Of a stretch of 64,000 nucleotides of DNA, positions 26,201 through 34,238 are shown piece after piece. Position 1 is the first letter of the stretch, and each line of letters begins with the position of its first letter. The notes under the pieces are model-generated. The model was not told the origin of the DNA. It saw only the letters and a program-made list of their open reading frames with translations, and made no database searches. The DNA lies in assembly GCA_965214475.1 (NCBI GenBank), contig OZ243953.1, forward strand, positions 1,116,001 through 1,180,000. Reading direction: 5' to 3'. The translations under genes were made by a program, and so were the position numbers. Source of the DNA: SIRX01 sp965214475 (lineage in GTDB: Bacteria > Actinomycetota > Rubrobacteria > Rubrobacterales > Rubrobacteraceae).

Positions 26201-26548
26201 GCCAGCGTCGACTATGCCCCATCCTTCCTGGCTGCCACCGGGGGAGATACCATCGTTGTCTGTAGAAGAGAGGCGCAAGCCAACGTCTGTAGTACCCTCG
26301 CCAGATGAGGCTGTGCCGCCGGGAACGCCTAGGTTGGCTTCTGGGTTTACGCCGAGCTTTACCGTACCGTTGGTGAGGATAGAGGGTGACGCTTGGGCTG
26401 TGTATGCGGGCTTTGCAAAGAAGAGTGAGCACACAAAGATTACAGTTATAAAAATAGAGCCGACAAAGCAGTTTAGCGTTACGCTGCGTCGGTCTCTCGT
26501 CTGTTTAAGCAAGTAGTTAATTTCTATCTCCAGATTTTCTTTTAGCAA
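23213..26548 (-). CDS. Secreted protein with five cadherin-like repeats
   Basis: 1111 residues. The N-terminus has a long signal sequence (about 1-53, hydrophobic SIFITVIFVCSLFF and an AQA-type cleavage site). Residues about 55-320 are a domain I do not recognise. About 325-797 hold five repeats of the bacterial cadherin/VCBS-like type, each with a NDxP start, VLxNDxDxxGDxLT and a GxDxFTYTAxDGNGGT ending, with Asp-rich calcium-site candidates. Two Ig/fibronectin-like domains follow (about 800-885 and 890-985), then a C-terminal beta-rich domain with KGPNRGKAEIYVDGT. No sortase motif or C-terminal helix is visible, so it is released or held non-covalently. An adhesin-like role is inference. 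Confidence 0.8.
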   Translation of the reverse strand: MLKENLEIEINYLLKQTRDRRSVTLNCFVGSIFITVIFVCSLFFAKPAYTAQASPSILTNGTVKLGVNPEANLGVPGGTASSGEGTTDVGLRLSSTDNDGISPGGSQEGWGIVDAGTDTTGFVSGNLDYGKSNITVSNFTATSDSATSVVDVGAAGSEVSFQITHDFKTSSATDNLFMAKITIENTGSQVADDVRYRRVADWDAEPTAFDELVSIDGEKTPYLLFSSNEGFASPDPLSGKESYGASGFFIDHGPDDQGTLIDLKLGALKPGAQRTFELYYGAAANQSVALSTVQSIGAQVYSLAKPNTRATEEGAPNTFIMAFSVPQQPPSARNDSATVNEDGEVTLDVLENDTDPEGDSLTVSNTNQPSNGQVNCTNGGQCTYTPEANFNGEDSFTYTASDGNGGTDQGKVAVTVKAINDTPKAQADTYTTDEDNTLTVDAPGVLDNDSDPDNNQLTAEVASQPQSGNLALNPNGSFTYEPEANFNGEDSFTYKACDGAATPACSEPVQAKITVSPVNDAPVAKDDSATTPGDLPKNIDVLANDTDAEGDTLTVQEFTQGSGGTVEKNPDRSLRYIPDDTFTGEDAFTYTVADGNGGTAEATVTVNVTPGVNDPPVSKDDTYTTKEDNDLTVSAPGVLDNDADPENDTLTAVEVNGPSNGALTLVEDGSFTYKPNKDYNGTDTFTYKATDGQDPGNTATATITVNAVNDQPVANPDSATTQKDNAVKISVLTNDEDADGDQLTVSNPTQPTNGQVDCTQAGECTYTPSSGFTGQDTFDYTALDGNGGTNTATVNIAVEEPPPPPETNITSGPQGLTSSATASFAFASDRQEITYECRLDGAAFEACASPKDYSSLAQGSHTFEVRAVDSLDQKDATPAKRTFTVDTNAPTVNAPDERFLAPSQLAASNIPVRVSWTGSDDHSGLARYELQHSVSGGPFANINLSEPLAKTKTPNLKRGTHRFRVRAQDKAGNWSAYKSGPSFVVSAYQEGSSAVSFPTGSWVRQALNSAYGGYVRYETSAGPRAKFTFTGREAAWVTHKGPNRGKAEIYVDGTRVKVVDLYSAKTKARQVVFKRAWATSGSHKIVVKVLGRKNASSRNTRVGVDAFVSIN

Positions 26549-26598
26549 TATCCCAAGCTGCTATCTTCAGGTAGATCGACATATTCTTCAACTCCCAC

Positions 26599-26967
26599 TT
26601 ACCTAACCTGCTGACTTATTCGAGCAGCTTTTTCTCCTCTAGCTGTTAGATCGAACCAGGGTATGTCGTCACCCAAATTGGGGTCTCTGCCAAGTTCCGA
26701 CCACAATTGTTCAATGTACTCAATGACTTCCTCTGGAGCAAGAGACCAAGGCTTGAAGCCGCCTTCCTCTGCAAGCTCCCCTGCAACAAGCAATCTTTCT
26801 CTCACTACTAATTGTCGCATTAACTCTATAGACGCTTCTTTAACTTCGCCAAACTCCTGAACGTTCAGGTGGAAGCGAACTCTTGAAGGAATCTGCCACA
26901 ACCCTATATAGTCGTCAACTCCCTCTACCAGGAACTCGCGTTTAATTTGCTCTAAGCTACTATCCAT
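26599..26967 (-). CDS. Putative immunity protein of the displaced Rhs tip
   Basis: A 122-residue soluble acidic protein (MDSSLEQIKREFLVEGVDDY) with no signal peptide and no family I can name. It starts 5 nt after the stop of the displaced toxin tip, in the position immunity genes occupy in polymorphic toxin loci. Its base composition is more AT-rich than the surrounding core genes, as is usual for such cassettes. The assignment rests on position, size and composition. Confidence 0.55.
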   Translation of the reverse strand: MDSSLEQIKREFLVEGVDDYIGLWQIPSRVRFHLNVQEFGEVKEASIELMRQLVVRERLLVAGELAEEGGFKPWSLAPEEVIEYIEQLWSELGRDPNLGDDIPWFDLTARGEKAARISQQVR

Positions 26968-26972
26968 AACCC

Positions 26973-27920
26973 CTAACCTACGAACTTGATTTTGTCTATG
27001 TCAGTGTGCCCTGGAATGTTTACGTTGATAGTAGGTGGTCCAGATTTAGACTTCGGTCGGTACGTAACGTACCCGCCTTCAGGAAGTTTATAAACAGAAC
27101 CTCCGCCCGGAAGCTCCTTCACCTTAGTACCTCCAGAAGCGAGCTTTTTGGCTAGTGCTTGTGCTTCTCGCGTTCCGCCTGGCACCTCCCTTATAGTGAG
27201 ACTAGAGCCTGCTCTACCTATTAGCTTGCCATCTGGTTTGAGCACGTTCGCTCTACGAAGAGGAACGTCGTCCCTAGCCTTAAGCAATTTGCCAGCCTTA
27301 CCAGCCCCACCAAGAGGATTGACCGATCCGAACACAGCATCCCGGCCTACAGTCCTGAGAAAGTCTGCCCGGTTGATCCCGCCCTTGTCCGCACGATGGG
27401 TGAGGTAGTAGCTACCCGCCGAGATGGTTCCGCTCTGCAGAGCGTTCCTTCCCAGGTAGACGACTACCGGAACCACCAGCAGTGCCGGAGCTATCTCACC
27501 ATCGGGGTCTGGGTAAGCCAGAGGGTTGTTCACACCATATGGATAAGGGTTCAGCGTTTGGGGCATGGTGGTGATCCCGGCTACCGGGTCTTCACTCATG
27601 AACCTACCAGCCGAAGCATCGTACTGTCTAGCGTGGAAGTCGTAGAGCTTGGTTGCTGGGTCGTAGGCGTTTGCCAGATAGGTGTAGGGCTGCTCGCTCT
27701 CTCCACTCCGCTCGTTCTGTGTGCCGAAGGCTGTGTAGCCGTAGGTGTCGGTGAGATTACCCTCACTGCCGAAGAGCGCCGTTACGCTGCCGATGGAGTC
27801 GTGGTGGCAATTGGCATTTGGAATTTCAGTTGTCGCGGGGGCTGCTTGCTTTAAAAAGTCACAGCCGTTGATGGCGTTCATACTTGTCATCCTAAGGCTC
27901 CACACTTCGGCAGGTTTCAA
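26973..27920 (-). CDS. Displaced Rhs C-terminal tip (orphan toxin cassette)
   Basis: A 315-residue frame that lacks a signal peptide and all YD repeats. Residues about 40-210 are almost identical to the end of the full-length Rhs core next door (HDSIGSVTAL, then YLANAYDPATKLYDFHARQYD and RFMSEDPV). After GGAGKAG it changes to a different tip of about 105 residues containing LIGRAGSSLTIREVPGG, LPEGGYVTYRP and KSGPPTINVNIPG, a tail I have seen in other Rhs-type toxins. The first 38 residues are unrelated sequence and overlap the preceding immunity gene, so it may not be expressed alone. The likely use is recombination with the main gene to exchange toxins. Confidence 0.75.
   Translation of the reverse strand: MKPAEVWSLRMTSMNAINGCDFLKQAAPATTEIPNANCHHDSIGSVTALFGSEGNLTDTYGYTAFGTQNERSGESEQPYTYLANAYDPATKLYDFHARQYDASAGRFMSEDPVAGITTMPQTLNPYPYGVNNPLAYPDPDGEIAPALLVVPVVVYLGRNALQSGTISAGSYYLTHRADKGGINRADFLRTVGRDAVFGSVNPLGGAGKAGKLLKARDDVPLRRANVLKPDGKLIGRAGSSLTIREVPGGTREAQALAKKLASGGTKVKELPGGGSVYKLPEGGYVTYRPKSKSGPPTINVNIPGHTDIDKIKFVG
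27301..27807 (-). repeat. Rhs core duplication, copy in the displaced cassette
   Basis: A 507-bp direct repeat of 28603-29109, offset 1302 bp. By eye it is identical over about 470 bp, with a handful of mismatches near 27772-27790. Such near-identity across an exchangeable tip indicates recent duplication or ongoing gene conversion. Confidence 0.9.
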
Positions 27921-28263
27921 GGGTATAAGGCCCCATTAATGACTTTGCTCGTTCATAACATGCGGGTCTGTCAGTCAAAACCCAACATATAGTAGCTCTT
28001 AGGACACCGCGCACATCTTCATCATCACTAGTAGCCATATCTTCCAGAAGCCCGAATATTCGCTGTAGTTCTTCAATGTTCCGGTCAAGAGAATCGCTAG
28101 ACTCTAGTAGAGATATCAGGTGAAAGTTCAATATATCACCGTATAAAATGTGAGGTTCTGGATTTTCTGGGTTCCACCACTCAAGCTCTCGTTTAACCTT
28201 GGATTCTAGCTCGGGAATACATTGAATTAGTTTTTCGTTCAACTCTGAATACCGTATTGTCAT
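27892..28263 (-). CDS. Putative immunity protein of the full-length Rhs toxin
   Basis: A 123-residue cytoplasmic protein (MTIRYSELNEKLIQCIPELE). The ATG at 28263 overlaps the Rhs stop as TAATG; an in-frame GTG at 28272 is possible but less likely. The middle (LLESSDSLDRNIEELQRIFGLLEDMATSDDEDVRGVL) is helical and recalls small immunity families in toxin loci with a 'F..LE.M....DE.+..VL' pattern; I cannot name it with certainty. Direct coupling to the toxin gene is the main support. Confidence 0.65.
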   Translation of the reverse strand: MTIRYSELNEKLIQCIPELESKVKRELEWWNPENPEPHILYGDILNFHLISLLESSDSLDRNIEELQRIFGLLEDMATSDDEDVRGVLRATICWVLTDRPACYERAKSLMGPYTLETCRSVEP

Positions 28264-31200
28264 TAGGGCCACTGTCCCTGAGATTTGAGAGCATTGATCA
28301 GATCGTTGCGAACGTGCTGAGCAGTTTGTTTGTCGGCAGCGCTGAGCTTTTCACTTTCAATTAGCCTCTCTAATTGCCTTGCTCTAGCTTTTCCTTTAGT
28401 GATGTGACCACTGTCGCCGACGCGTCGGATGTAGTCAGCGGTACCACCTGGGGTTTTATCTTGGCGCCTAAAGAGGTTCTCGAAAGCGTCGTCCAGCTTC
28501 TTTCCCGCTTCAGTAGAAGTGTCCCTTACAGGAGGCCGCGGGAAATTACGCGCAACATCGTCAGCTCCACCACCAGAGGCTTTGAGAACCTTAGAGACCT
28601 TGCCAGCCCCACCAAGAGGATTGACCGATCCGAACACAGCATCCCGGCCTACAGTCCTGAGAAAGTCTGCCCGGTTGATCCCGCCCTTGTCCGCACGATG
28701 GGTGAGGTAGTAGCTACCCGCCGAGATGGTTCCGCTCTGCAGAGCGTTCCTTCCCAGGTAGACGACTACCGGAACCACCAGCAGTGCCGGAGCTATCTCA
28801 CCATCGGGGTCTGGGTAAGCCAGAGGGTTGTTCACACCATATGGATAAGGGTTCAGCGTTTGGGGCATGGTGGTGATCCCGGCTACCGGGTCTTCACTCA
28901 TGAACCTACCAGCCGAAGCATCGTACTGTCTAGCGTGGAAGTCGTAGAGCTTGGTTGCTGGGTCGTAGGCGTTTGCCAGATAGGTGTAGGGCTGCTCGCT
29001 CTCTCCACTCCGCTCGTTCTGTGTGCCGAAGGCTGTGTAGCCGTAGGTGTCGGTGAGATTACCCTCACTGCCGGAGAGGGCTGTTACGCTACCGATGGAG
29101 TCGTGGTGGTAGTAGCTGGGGCTCCCTGATCCCTGCTCTCGGGAGATGAGCCTGTTTCCGGGTCCGCGCAGGTAGGTGCTGCTCTCTGGTCCGGTGCTCT
29201 GTTGAATGGCCTCTAGTCCATCGTAGAGGTAGTCGGTTGTTGTCTCTCCGCTCTGGGAAGAAACTTTGCGGCCGAAAGCGTCGTAGGTGTAGCTGGTGTC
29301 GCCGGCTTTCGTGATGCGGTCCTCGAAGTCGTAGGTGTAGTCGGTGGTGCTCTGGCCTATGGTCTTTTTCGTGAGGTTGCCGTTGGCATCGTAGGAGTAG
29401 GTGGTGTCTCCGGCCTTCGTCATCTGCTCGGCCCCGTCGTAGGTGTAGTTCGTGGTTTTCGTGCCGTTGGGGGTGGTGCGGTCCAGGCCGGTGCGGTTGC
29501 CGGCGGGGTCGTAGGTGTAGGCGTAGCTGCGGTAGCGGTGGCTCTCTCTTTTGAGACGATCTAGCTCGTCGTAGGCGAAGGTGCTCTCTTCACCTTCCTT
29601 GTCCGTTATGGAGGTGACGTTGGAGTTCTTATCGTAGGCGTAGGTTAGCTCTTCGAGTACCGTGGATGGCGTGCCAGTGGCTGTTGCCCTGGCTGCGGTT
29701 ACGCGACCTATCGGGTCGTAGGCGAAGGCTTCTCCGGCCCCGTTGGGGTAGGTGGTCTCGGTGATCCGGTCGAGCTTGTCGTAGGCGTAGGTCGTCTCCG
29801 CTCCTCCTGGCGCAGTGGCCGCGGTCATGCGGCTCGCCGCGTCGTAGGTGTAGCTTGCTTTGCCTCCGCCGGGATAGGTGAGGCCGGTGTGGTTGCCGGC
29901 TGCGTCGTAGGATTGCTGTATGGTCCCCTGCGGGAAGGCTTCTTCTGTGAGCCGGTCCCGGTTGTCGTAGTTGTAGTTGGTCGCGCCGGTCTTGTCGGTG
30001 AGCGTGGTGAGATTGCCTACGGCATCGTAGGACATCTCGATCTTGCTCGCGTCCGGGTAGTTTGTTGCCGTGAGACGGTCCAGGTCGTCGTAGCTGTAGC
30101 CGGTCTCTTTGCCTTTGGCGTCGGTGCGGCCGGTTACGTTGCCCACCTTATCGTAGGTGTAGCTGCGGATCCGGCCGAGCGGGTCTGTCTCTTCGGTAAG
30201 CCTTCCGAGGGCGTCGTAGGTGTAGGTCTTTGCGTTGCCGTTGGGGTTCACGGCCTCCGTCATCCTTCCCGCAGGATCGTAGGCGTAGGCGGCTTCACCG
30301 CCTTTGGCGTCAGTTACGCGGGTGAGCCGGTCCAGCGGACTGTAGGAGTAGTTGGTGGTCTTACCTTTGGGATCTGTGGTCCCGGTCATCCTGCCTGCTG
30401 CGTCGTAGTTGAAGGTGGTGGTAGCTCCGGCCGTCGTGCCGTCGGGGATGGTCATCTTTGTGAGCCTCGTAAGGGCGTTGTATTCCATCGTAGTGTCTTT
30501 GCCCTTGGGATCAGTGATCCTGGTCAGGTTCGCCTCGGTGTCATAGGTGTAGGTGGTCTTGTTGCCAAGAGGGTCTGTCTCGGAGGTTGGTTTGCCCACA
30601 CTGTTGTAAGCGGTGCTCCAGGTGCTGCCCCGCTCGTCGGTGTAGCTGGTCGGGTTTCCGTTTGCGTCGTAGCCGAAGCGTTCGGTGGCGCCACCGGGAT
30701 GCGTGACCGCAGTGATCCGGCTCATCGCGTCCCGATCCAACGTCGTGCTCCTGCCGAGGGCGTCGGTCGTCTGCGTTACCTTGCCGAGCGCGCCGTAGGA
30801 GTAGTTCGTAGCGCTACCTTTCGGGTCTGTGAGCGTAGTGAGGTTGCTTTCGTCGTCGTAGGCGTAGGTAGTTGCTCTTCCTTTGGCGTCAACCGAGCGG
30901 GTGAGCTGGCCGCTCGCCTCGTACTCGAAGGTGGTCTCGTTCTGCAGGGCGTCGGTCATGGCTGTGGGGTTACCGTTTGCATCGTAGGTGTAAGTGGTGG
31001 TCGACCCAGTTGGGTCGGTCTCGCTCTTGAGGCTGTTGAAGGGGTCTCCGTAGGTCGCCTGCCAGGTGTCTCCGTTTGGGTAGGTGATCCTGGTGAGGTT
31101 GCTCTTCTCGTCGTAGGAGTAGTTGGTGGTGTTACCTAGCTCGTCGGTCTCCGAGGCTCGGTTACCCTCGGCATTGAAAGTGTAATTGGTCTCGTTGCCG

Positions 31201-32573
31201 AGCGGGTCCACTATCTTCGTTACCCGCTCCATCTCGTTGTAGTGGAAGATGCTCCGATTATTCTTGGAGTCGGTTACGGTGGTCTTGTTGTTGGCTTCGT
31301 CGTAGGCGAGGTTCATCTCGTAGGTGCCGTTCTCTCCCACGGTGGAGCTTACCCGGTCCTGGTCATCGTAGGCGAAGGAGAAGACGTTGCCCTTTTTGTC
31401 TGTGATCTGGGTGAGGTTGCGTCTTCCTCCATAAGAGTAGCGCAGCTCTTTTCCTGCCTGGTCGGTTATGGAGACGAGATTGCCGTTGTCGTAGGCGTAG
31501 GAAATAGAGCTACCCGACGGGTCGGTTAGTTTGGTGATCCTGCCGTCGGCGTTGTAGACGAGGGTCGTTTCTCTACCCGCAGTATCCGTGATCCCTGTCA
31601 GGTTGCCGTTTGTATAAGAGAAAGTCATGGTGTTGCCGTTTGGACCTGAGATCTTCTTGAGTCGGCCCTCACCACCGAAGCTCCACACGAAACCGTTCTT
31701 CTTTTTCAAGGTAAACGATCCATCGGCCTCTTTGGTGAGCTTATCCTCGTAACCGCCAGGGGCAGCATACGTGCCGTCGGCGTTACTGGTAAAGGTCAGC
31801 CTTCTGCCCTCTGGGTCTATCTCCGTTACCGAGCCGTCGGAGTCCTCTTCGAGCTGCGCGTTGTAGTTGTGGGTCCAGCCGTAGCCCAGGGGGCCTCGTA
31901 GAGTATCCTGGGAGTTGTAGGTGCGTACGAACTGTAGCGGGAAGCCTTTGCCAGGCAGATTGAGGTCTTCTTTGATCTCGTACATGTTTCCGGTGGTGAA
32001 GTTGACTGGATCGCCGCCACAAGCCGGGTTGCCGTCTACGCACTCGCCGAAGTCGTCGGCACGGTCGGGGTCAGGTCCTTCCGATGGTGGTTCCGTGGGC
32101 TCTTCAGGCCCTTCTCCCACCTGGTAGATTGTCATAGTAGCTTCGGTGGGACGTTCCGTAGGCTGTGGGCTAGATGGGCCTAGTCGTCTGGGCGGTAGGC
32201 CATTGAAGTTGTCAGGCCCCGTCGTGTAAGAAAACTCTCGACCGCCGAGAACGTGCTGGGCCGTCGCTTCGTAGTGCTTGCCACCATCCGTAATCTGGAC
32301 CACGATGTTCACACCGCTGGAATGGGTTGCTCCCCAAGACCTGAGCTCCTGCTTGGTAGCCCCGTTGTAGCTATCGTCTCTACTGAAAAGTCTGTAATAA
32401 TCCATCGCCCCCGCCAGGTTCCTGAGATCGTTCTGCGGAGCAGCCTCGTAGAAAGACTGGGCGTTGGCAGGCTTGGCGCAAAATAGGATCGACAAAGATG
32501 CCAGTAGAATCAAAACAACATATAGCATGTAACATTGACCAACATCCGTAACGGATAGTTTTCCCAGCTTCAT
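28263..32573 (-). CDS. Secreted Rhs-repeat polymorphic toxin
   Basis: 1436 residues. A signal sequence (about 1-38, ending ANA before Gln39) directs export by Sec. Residues about 43-125 resemble the globular head of a type IV pilin. A DUF6531-type start of the Rhs shell follows near 187 (DPVNFTTGNMY, LPLQFVRTYN-like). About thirty YD/Rhs repeats run from 300 to 1150, each near GxxTxYxYDxxGRL. The core-closing segment with FHARQYDASAGRFMSEDPV lies near 1200-1230. The variable tip (about 1324-1436; GTADYIRRVGDSGHITKGKARARQ) is the candidate toxin; its activity cannot be read from sequence. The tip changes exactly after the conserved GGAGK junction. Confidence 0.9.
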   Translation of the reverse strand: MKLGKLSVTDVGQCYMLYVVLILLASLSILFCAKPANAQSFYEAAPQNDLRNLAGAMDYYRLFSRDDSYNGATKQELRSWGATHSSGVNIVVQITDGGKHYEATAQHVLGGREFSYTTGPDNFNGLPPRRLGPSSPQPTERPTEATMTIYQVGEGPEEPTEPPSEGPDPDRADDFGECVDGNPACGGDPVNFTTGNMYEIKEDLNLPGKGFPLQFVRTYNSQDTLRGPLGYGWTHNYNAQLEEDSDGSVTEIDPEGRRLTFTSNADGTYAAPGGYEDKLTKEADGSFTLKKKNGFVWSFGGEGRLKKISGPNGNTMTFSYTNGNLTGITDTAGRETTLVYNADGRITKLTDPSGSSISYAYDNGNLVSITDQAGKELRYSYGGRRNLTQITDKKGNVFSFAYDDQDRVSSTVGENGTYEMNLAYDEANNKTTVTDSKNNRSIFHYNEMERVTKIVDPLGNETNYTFNAEGNRASETDELGNTTNYSYDEKSNLTRITYPNGDTWQATYGDPFNSLKSETDPTGSTTTYTYDANGNPTAMTDALQNETTFEYEASGQLTRSVDAKGRATTYAYDDESNLTTLTDPKGSATNYSYGALGKVTQTTDALGRSTTLDRDAMSRITAVTHPGGATERFGYDANGNPTSYTDERGSTWSTAYNSVGKPTSETDPLGNKTTYTYDTEANLTRITDPKGKDTTMEYNALTRLTKMTIPDGTTAGATTTFNYDAAGRMTGTTDPKGKTTNYSYSPLDRLTRVTDAKGGEAAYAYDPAGRMTEAVNPNGNAKTYTYDALGRLTEETDPLGRIRSYTYDKVGNVTGRTDAKGKETGYSYDDLDRLTATNYPDASKIEMSYDAVGNLTTLTDKTGATNYNYDNRDRLTEEAFPQGTIQQSYDAAGNHTGLTYPGGGKASYTYDAASRMTAATAPGGAETTYAYDKLDRITETTYPNGAGEAFAYDPIGRVTAARATATGTPSTVLEELTYAYDKNSNVTSITDKEGEESTFAYDELDRLKRESHRYRSYAYTYDPAGNRTGLDRTTPNGTKTTNYTYDGAEQMTKAGDTTYSYDANGNLTKKTIGQSTTDYTYDFEDRITKAGDTSYTYDAFGRKVSSQSGETTTDYLYDGLEAIQQSTGPESSTYLRGPGNRLISREQGSGSPSYYHHDSIGSVTALSGSEGNLTDTYGYTAFGTQNERSGESEQPYTYLANAYDPATKLYDFHARQYDASAGRFMSEDPVAGITTMPQTLNPYPYGVNNPLAYPDPDGEIAPALLVVPVVVYLGRNALQSGTISAGSYYLTHRADKGGINRADFLRTVGRDAVFGSVNPLGGAGKVSKVLKASGGGADDVARNFPRPPVRDTSTEAGKKLDDAFENLFRRQDKTPGGTADYIRRVGDSGHITKGKARARQLERLIESEKLSAADKQTAQHVRNDLINALKSQGQWP
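28603..29109 (-). repeat. Rhs core duplication, copy in the full-length gene
   Basis: The parent copy of the 507-bp direct repeat at 27301-27807. The match starts at the tip junction and ends just before the YYHHDSIGS codons, so the duplicated unit covers the transmembrane-like linker and the core-closing segment. Confidence 0.9.
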
Positions 32574-32606
32574 CCGGTGACCTCTACTATGTCCCTATTT
32601 TTCCAG

Positions 32607-32638
32607 CTAGCCCAAACGGGCTAGTAAAACGGGCTAGT
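32607..32638 (-). promoter_or_regulatory. Repeated operator-like element ahead of the Rhs gene
   Basis: On the minus strand ACTAGCCCGTTT occurs twice, 13 bp apart, followed directly by the inverted arm GGGCTAG; the second and third units can form a 7-bp stem with a 4-nt loop. The element starts immediately after the -10 candidate TATACT and lies 34-65 bp upstream of the Rhs start codon. It could bind a repressor or form a hairpin in the leader. Confidence 0.45.
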
Positions 32639-32640
32639 AT

Positions 32641-32669
32641 ATCGTAATGGAATCTTTATTCATGTGCAA
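32641..32669 (-). promoter_or_regulatory. Promoter candidate of the Rhs gene
   Basis: TTGCAC (32664-32669), a 17-nt AT-rich spacer and TACGAT (32641-32646). An overlapping alternative -10, TATACT, is at 32636-32641. The surrounding 120 bp is clearly AT-richer than the core genome and no gene lies between it and gatA. Confidence 0.4.
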
Positions 32670-32795
32670 CTTCACGAAGCCCGACAAACATGAGGCACAC
32701 TGGCGATAGTAAGTTTCTATGTTTCGACTTCAGGATAAAGTTTGCATTAGAGGCAGAATCTTCTGTCGGAGTAGCGTTCATCAAGCTCCGAACTT

Positions 32796-34238
32796 CTACT
32801 GGGGCTTCAACGTAAACCCAAAGTCCGCCGTCCACTCTACAGCACGAGCAGCCCGCAACAGAAGCGTTTCGGAGAAGTAGTCGCCCATTAGCTGGATGCC
32901 GACGGGCAGGCCTTCCGACAATCCTCCGGGGACGCTGATCGCCGGTATCCCGGCAAGGCTCGCGGGGACGGCGCAGATATCTTGCAGATACATAGCGAGT
33001 GGATCGTCCGTTTTAGCCCCGAGCTCGAAGGCTACGGAGGGAGAAGTTGGAGAAACTAGGATGTCGTAGCGGCTGAAAGCTGCCCGGAAATCCTCGACTA
33101 TCCTGGTGCGGACTTTCTGGGCCTGGGAGTAGTAGGCGTCGTAGTAGCCGCTGGAGAGGGCGTAGGTGCCGAGCATGATCCTTCGCTTCACCTCGTCCCC
33201 GAAACCTTCCTCACGAGTCTTGCGGTACATTTCGTGTACCCCATCCGCCGGAACCCGCAGGCCGTAACGCACCCCGTCGAAGCGGGCCAGGTTCGATGAA
33301 ACCTCGGCCGGGGCGATGATGTAGTAGGCCTCCAGGGCGTAGTAGGCGTGCGGAAGCTCTACCTCCCCCACCTCGGCCCCGGCATCTTCCAGATCTTTGG
33401 CCGCCTTCTCCGTCACCTCGCGTACGCCAGCGTCTATCCGGTCGTCCATAAGCTCCGTTACGATGCCGACCCGGAGGCCGGAGACACCGTCTTCGAGGCC
33501 AGCCAGGTAGTCCGGGACCTCGACGTTCGCGCTGGTGGAGTCTTGAGGATCGTGGCCGGCGATGGCCTGGAGCAGGAGGGCCGCGTCGCGCACGTCGCGG
33601 GTGAGAGGCCCGATCTGGTCCAGCGAAGACCCAAAAGCGATAAGCCCACTCCTGGAAACCCGCCCGTAAGTAGGCTTGAGCCCGACGATACCGCACAGCG
33701 CCGCTGGCTGGCGCACTGATCCTCCGGTATCCGTCCCGAGAGACCACCATCCCTCACCGGCAGCCACCGCCGCCGCCGAACCGCCCGAGGAGCCACCCGG
33801 CACCCGGCCCAGGTCCCAGGGGTTTTTCGTCGGACCGTAGGCAGAGTTCTCCGTCGAGGAACCCATCGCGAACTCGTCGCAGTTGGCCTTTCCGACCACG
33901 ACCATGTCTTCGCCGAAGTTCTTTAAAGCCGAAGCGTCGTAGAGTGGCTCGAAGTTCTCCAGGATCTTAGAACCGCAAGTGGTCCGCACGCCGCGGGTAG
34001 AGAGAACATCCTTCACTGCCAGCGGCACGCCTTCCCAGAGCTTTATTACTCCGTTTTTCAGGCGTTCATCTACTCTGTCCGCCCGATCCAGAGCAAGCTC
34101 CGGCGTGGTGGTTACGAAAGCGTTTACATCCTCTTCGACCTCTTCGACTCGCGCATTGGCGGCTTCAGCGGCCTCGTGGGCAGAGACCTCACCGGACTCT
34201 ATTTTCTGGGCCAGCTCATATGCGGTAAGCTCGAGCAT
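32796..34238 (-). CDS. gatA: Asp/Glu-tRNA amidotransferase subunit A
   Basis: The amidase subunit of GatCAB, releasing ammonia from glutamine. The 480-residue protein has the amidase signature: catalytic Lys in PLAVKDVLSTRG, the glycine/serine-rich stretch GGSSGGSAAAVAAG, and the nucleophile Ser in LGTDTGGSVRQPAALCG. It shares one base with the end of gatC. gatB does not follow; instead the Rhs locus begins 222 bp downstream. Confidence 0.97.
   Translation of the reverse strand: MLELTAYELAQKIESGEVSAHEAAEAANARVEEVEEDVNAFVTTTPELALDRADRVDERLKNGVIKLWEGVPLAVKDVLSTRGVRTTCGSKILENFEPLYDASALKNFGEDMVVVGKANCDEFAMGSSTENSAYGPTKNPWDLGRVPGGSSGGSAAAVAAGEGWWSLGTDTGGSVRQPAALCGIVGLKPTYGRVSRSGLIAFGSSLDQIGPLTRDVRDAALLLQAIAGHDPQDSTSANVEVPDYLAGLEDGVSGLRVGIVTELMDDRIDAGVREVTEKAAKDLEDAGAEVGEVELPHAYYALEAYYIIAPAEVSSNLARFDGVRYGLRVPADGVHEMYRKTREEGFGDEVKRRIMLGTYALSSGYYDAYYSQAQKVRTRIVEDFRAAFSRYDILVSPTSPSVAFELGAKTDDPLAMYLQDICAVPASLAGIPAISVPGGLSEGLPVGIQLMGDYFSETLLLRAARAVEWTADFGFTLKPQ

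Noticed and set aside
26549..26598. A possible small gene between the secreted repeat protein and the second immunity candidate
   Set aside because: The gap is too short and has stops in all frames; it more likely holds the promoter of the secreted protein.
29889..31139. A 416-codon open frame on the plus strand opposite the Rhs repeats
   Set aside because: It mirrors the tandem YD repeats of the Rhs gene and has the low-complexity Val/Gly composition expected from reading them backward; it has no recognisable domain or ribosome-binding site.
29127..32000. Regularly spaced repeats that could suggest a CRISPR array
   Set aside because: The repeats are imperfect, in frame and encode the GxxTxYxYDxxGR pattern of Rhs repeats; there are no unique spacers or cas genes.
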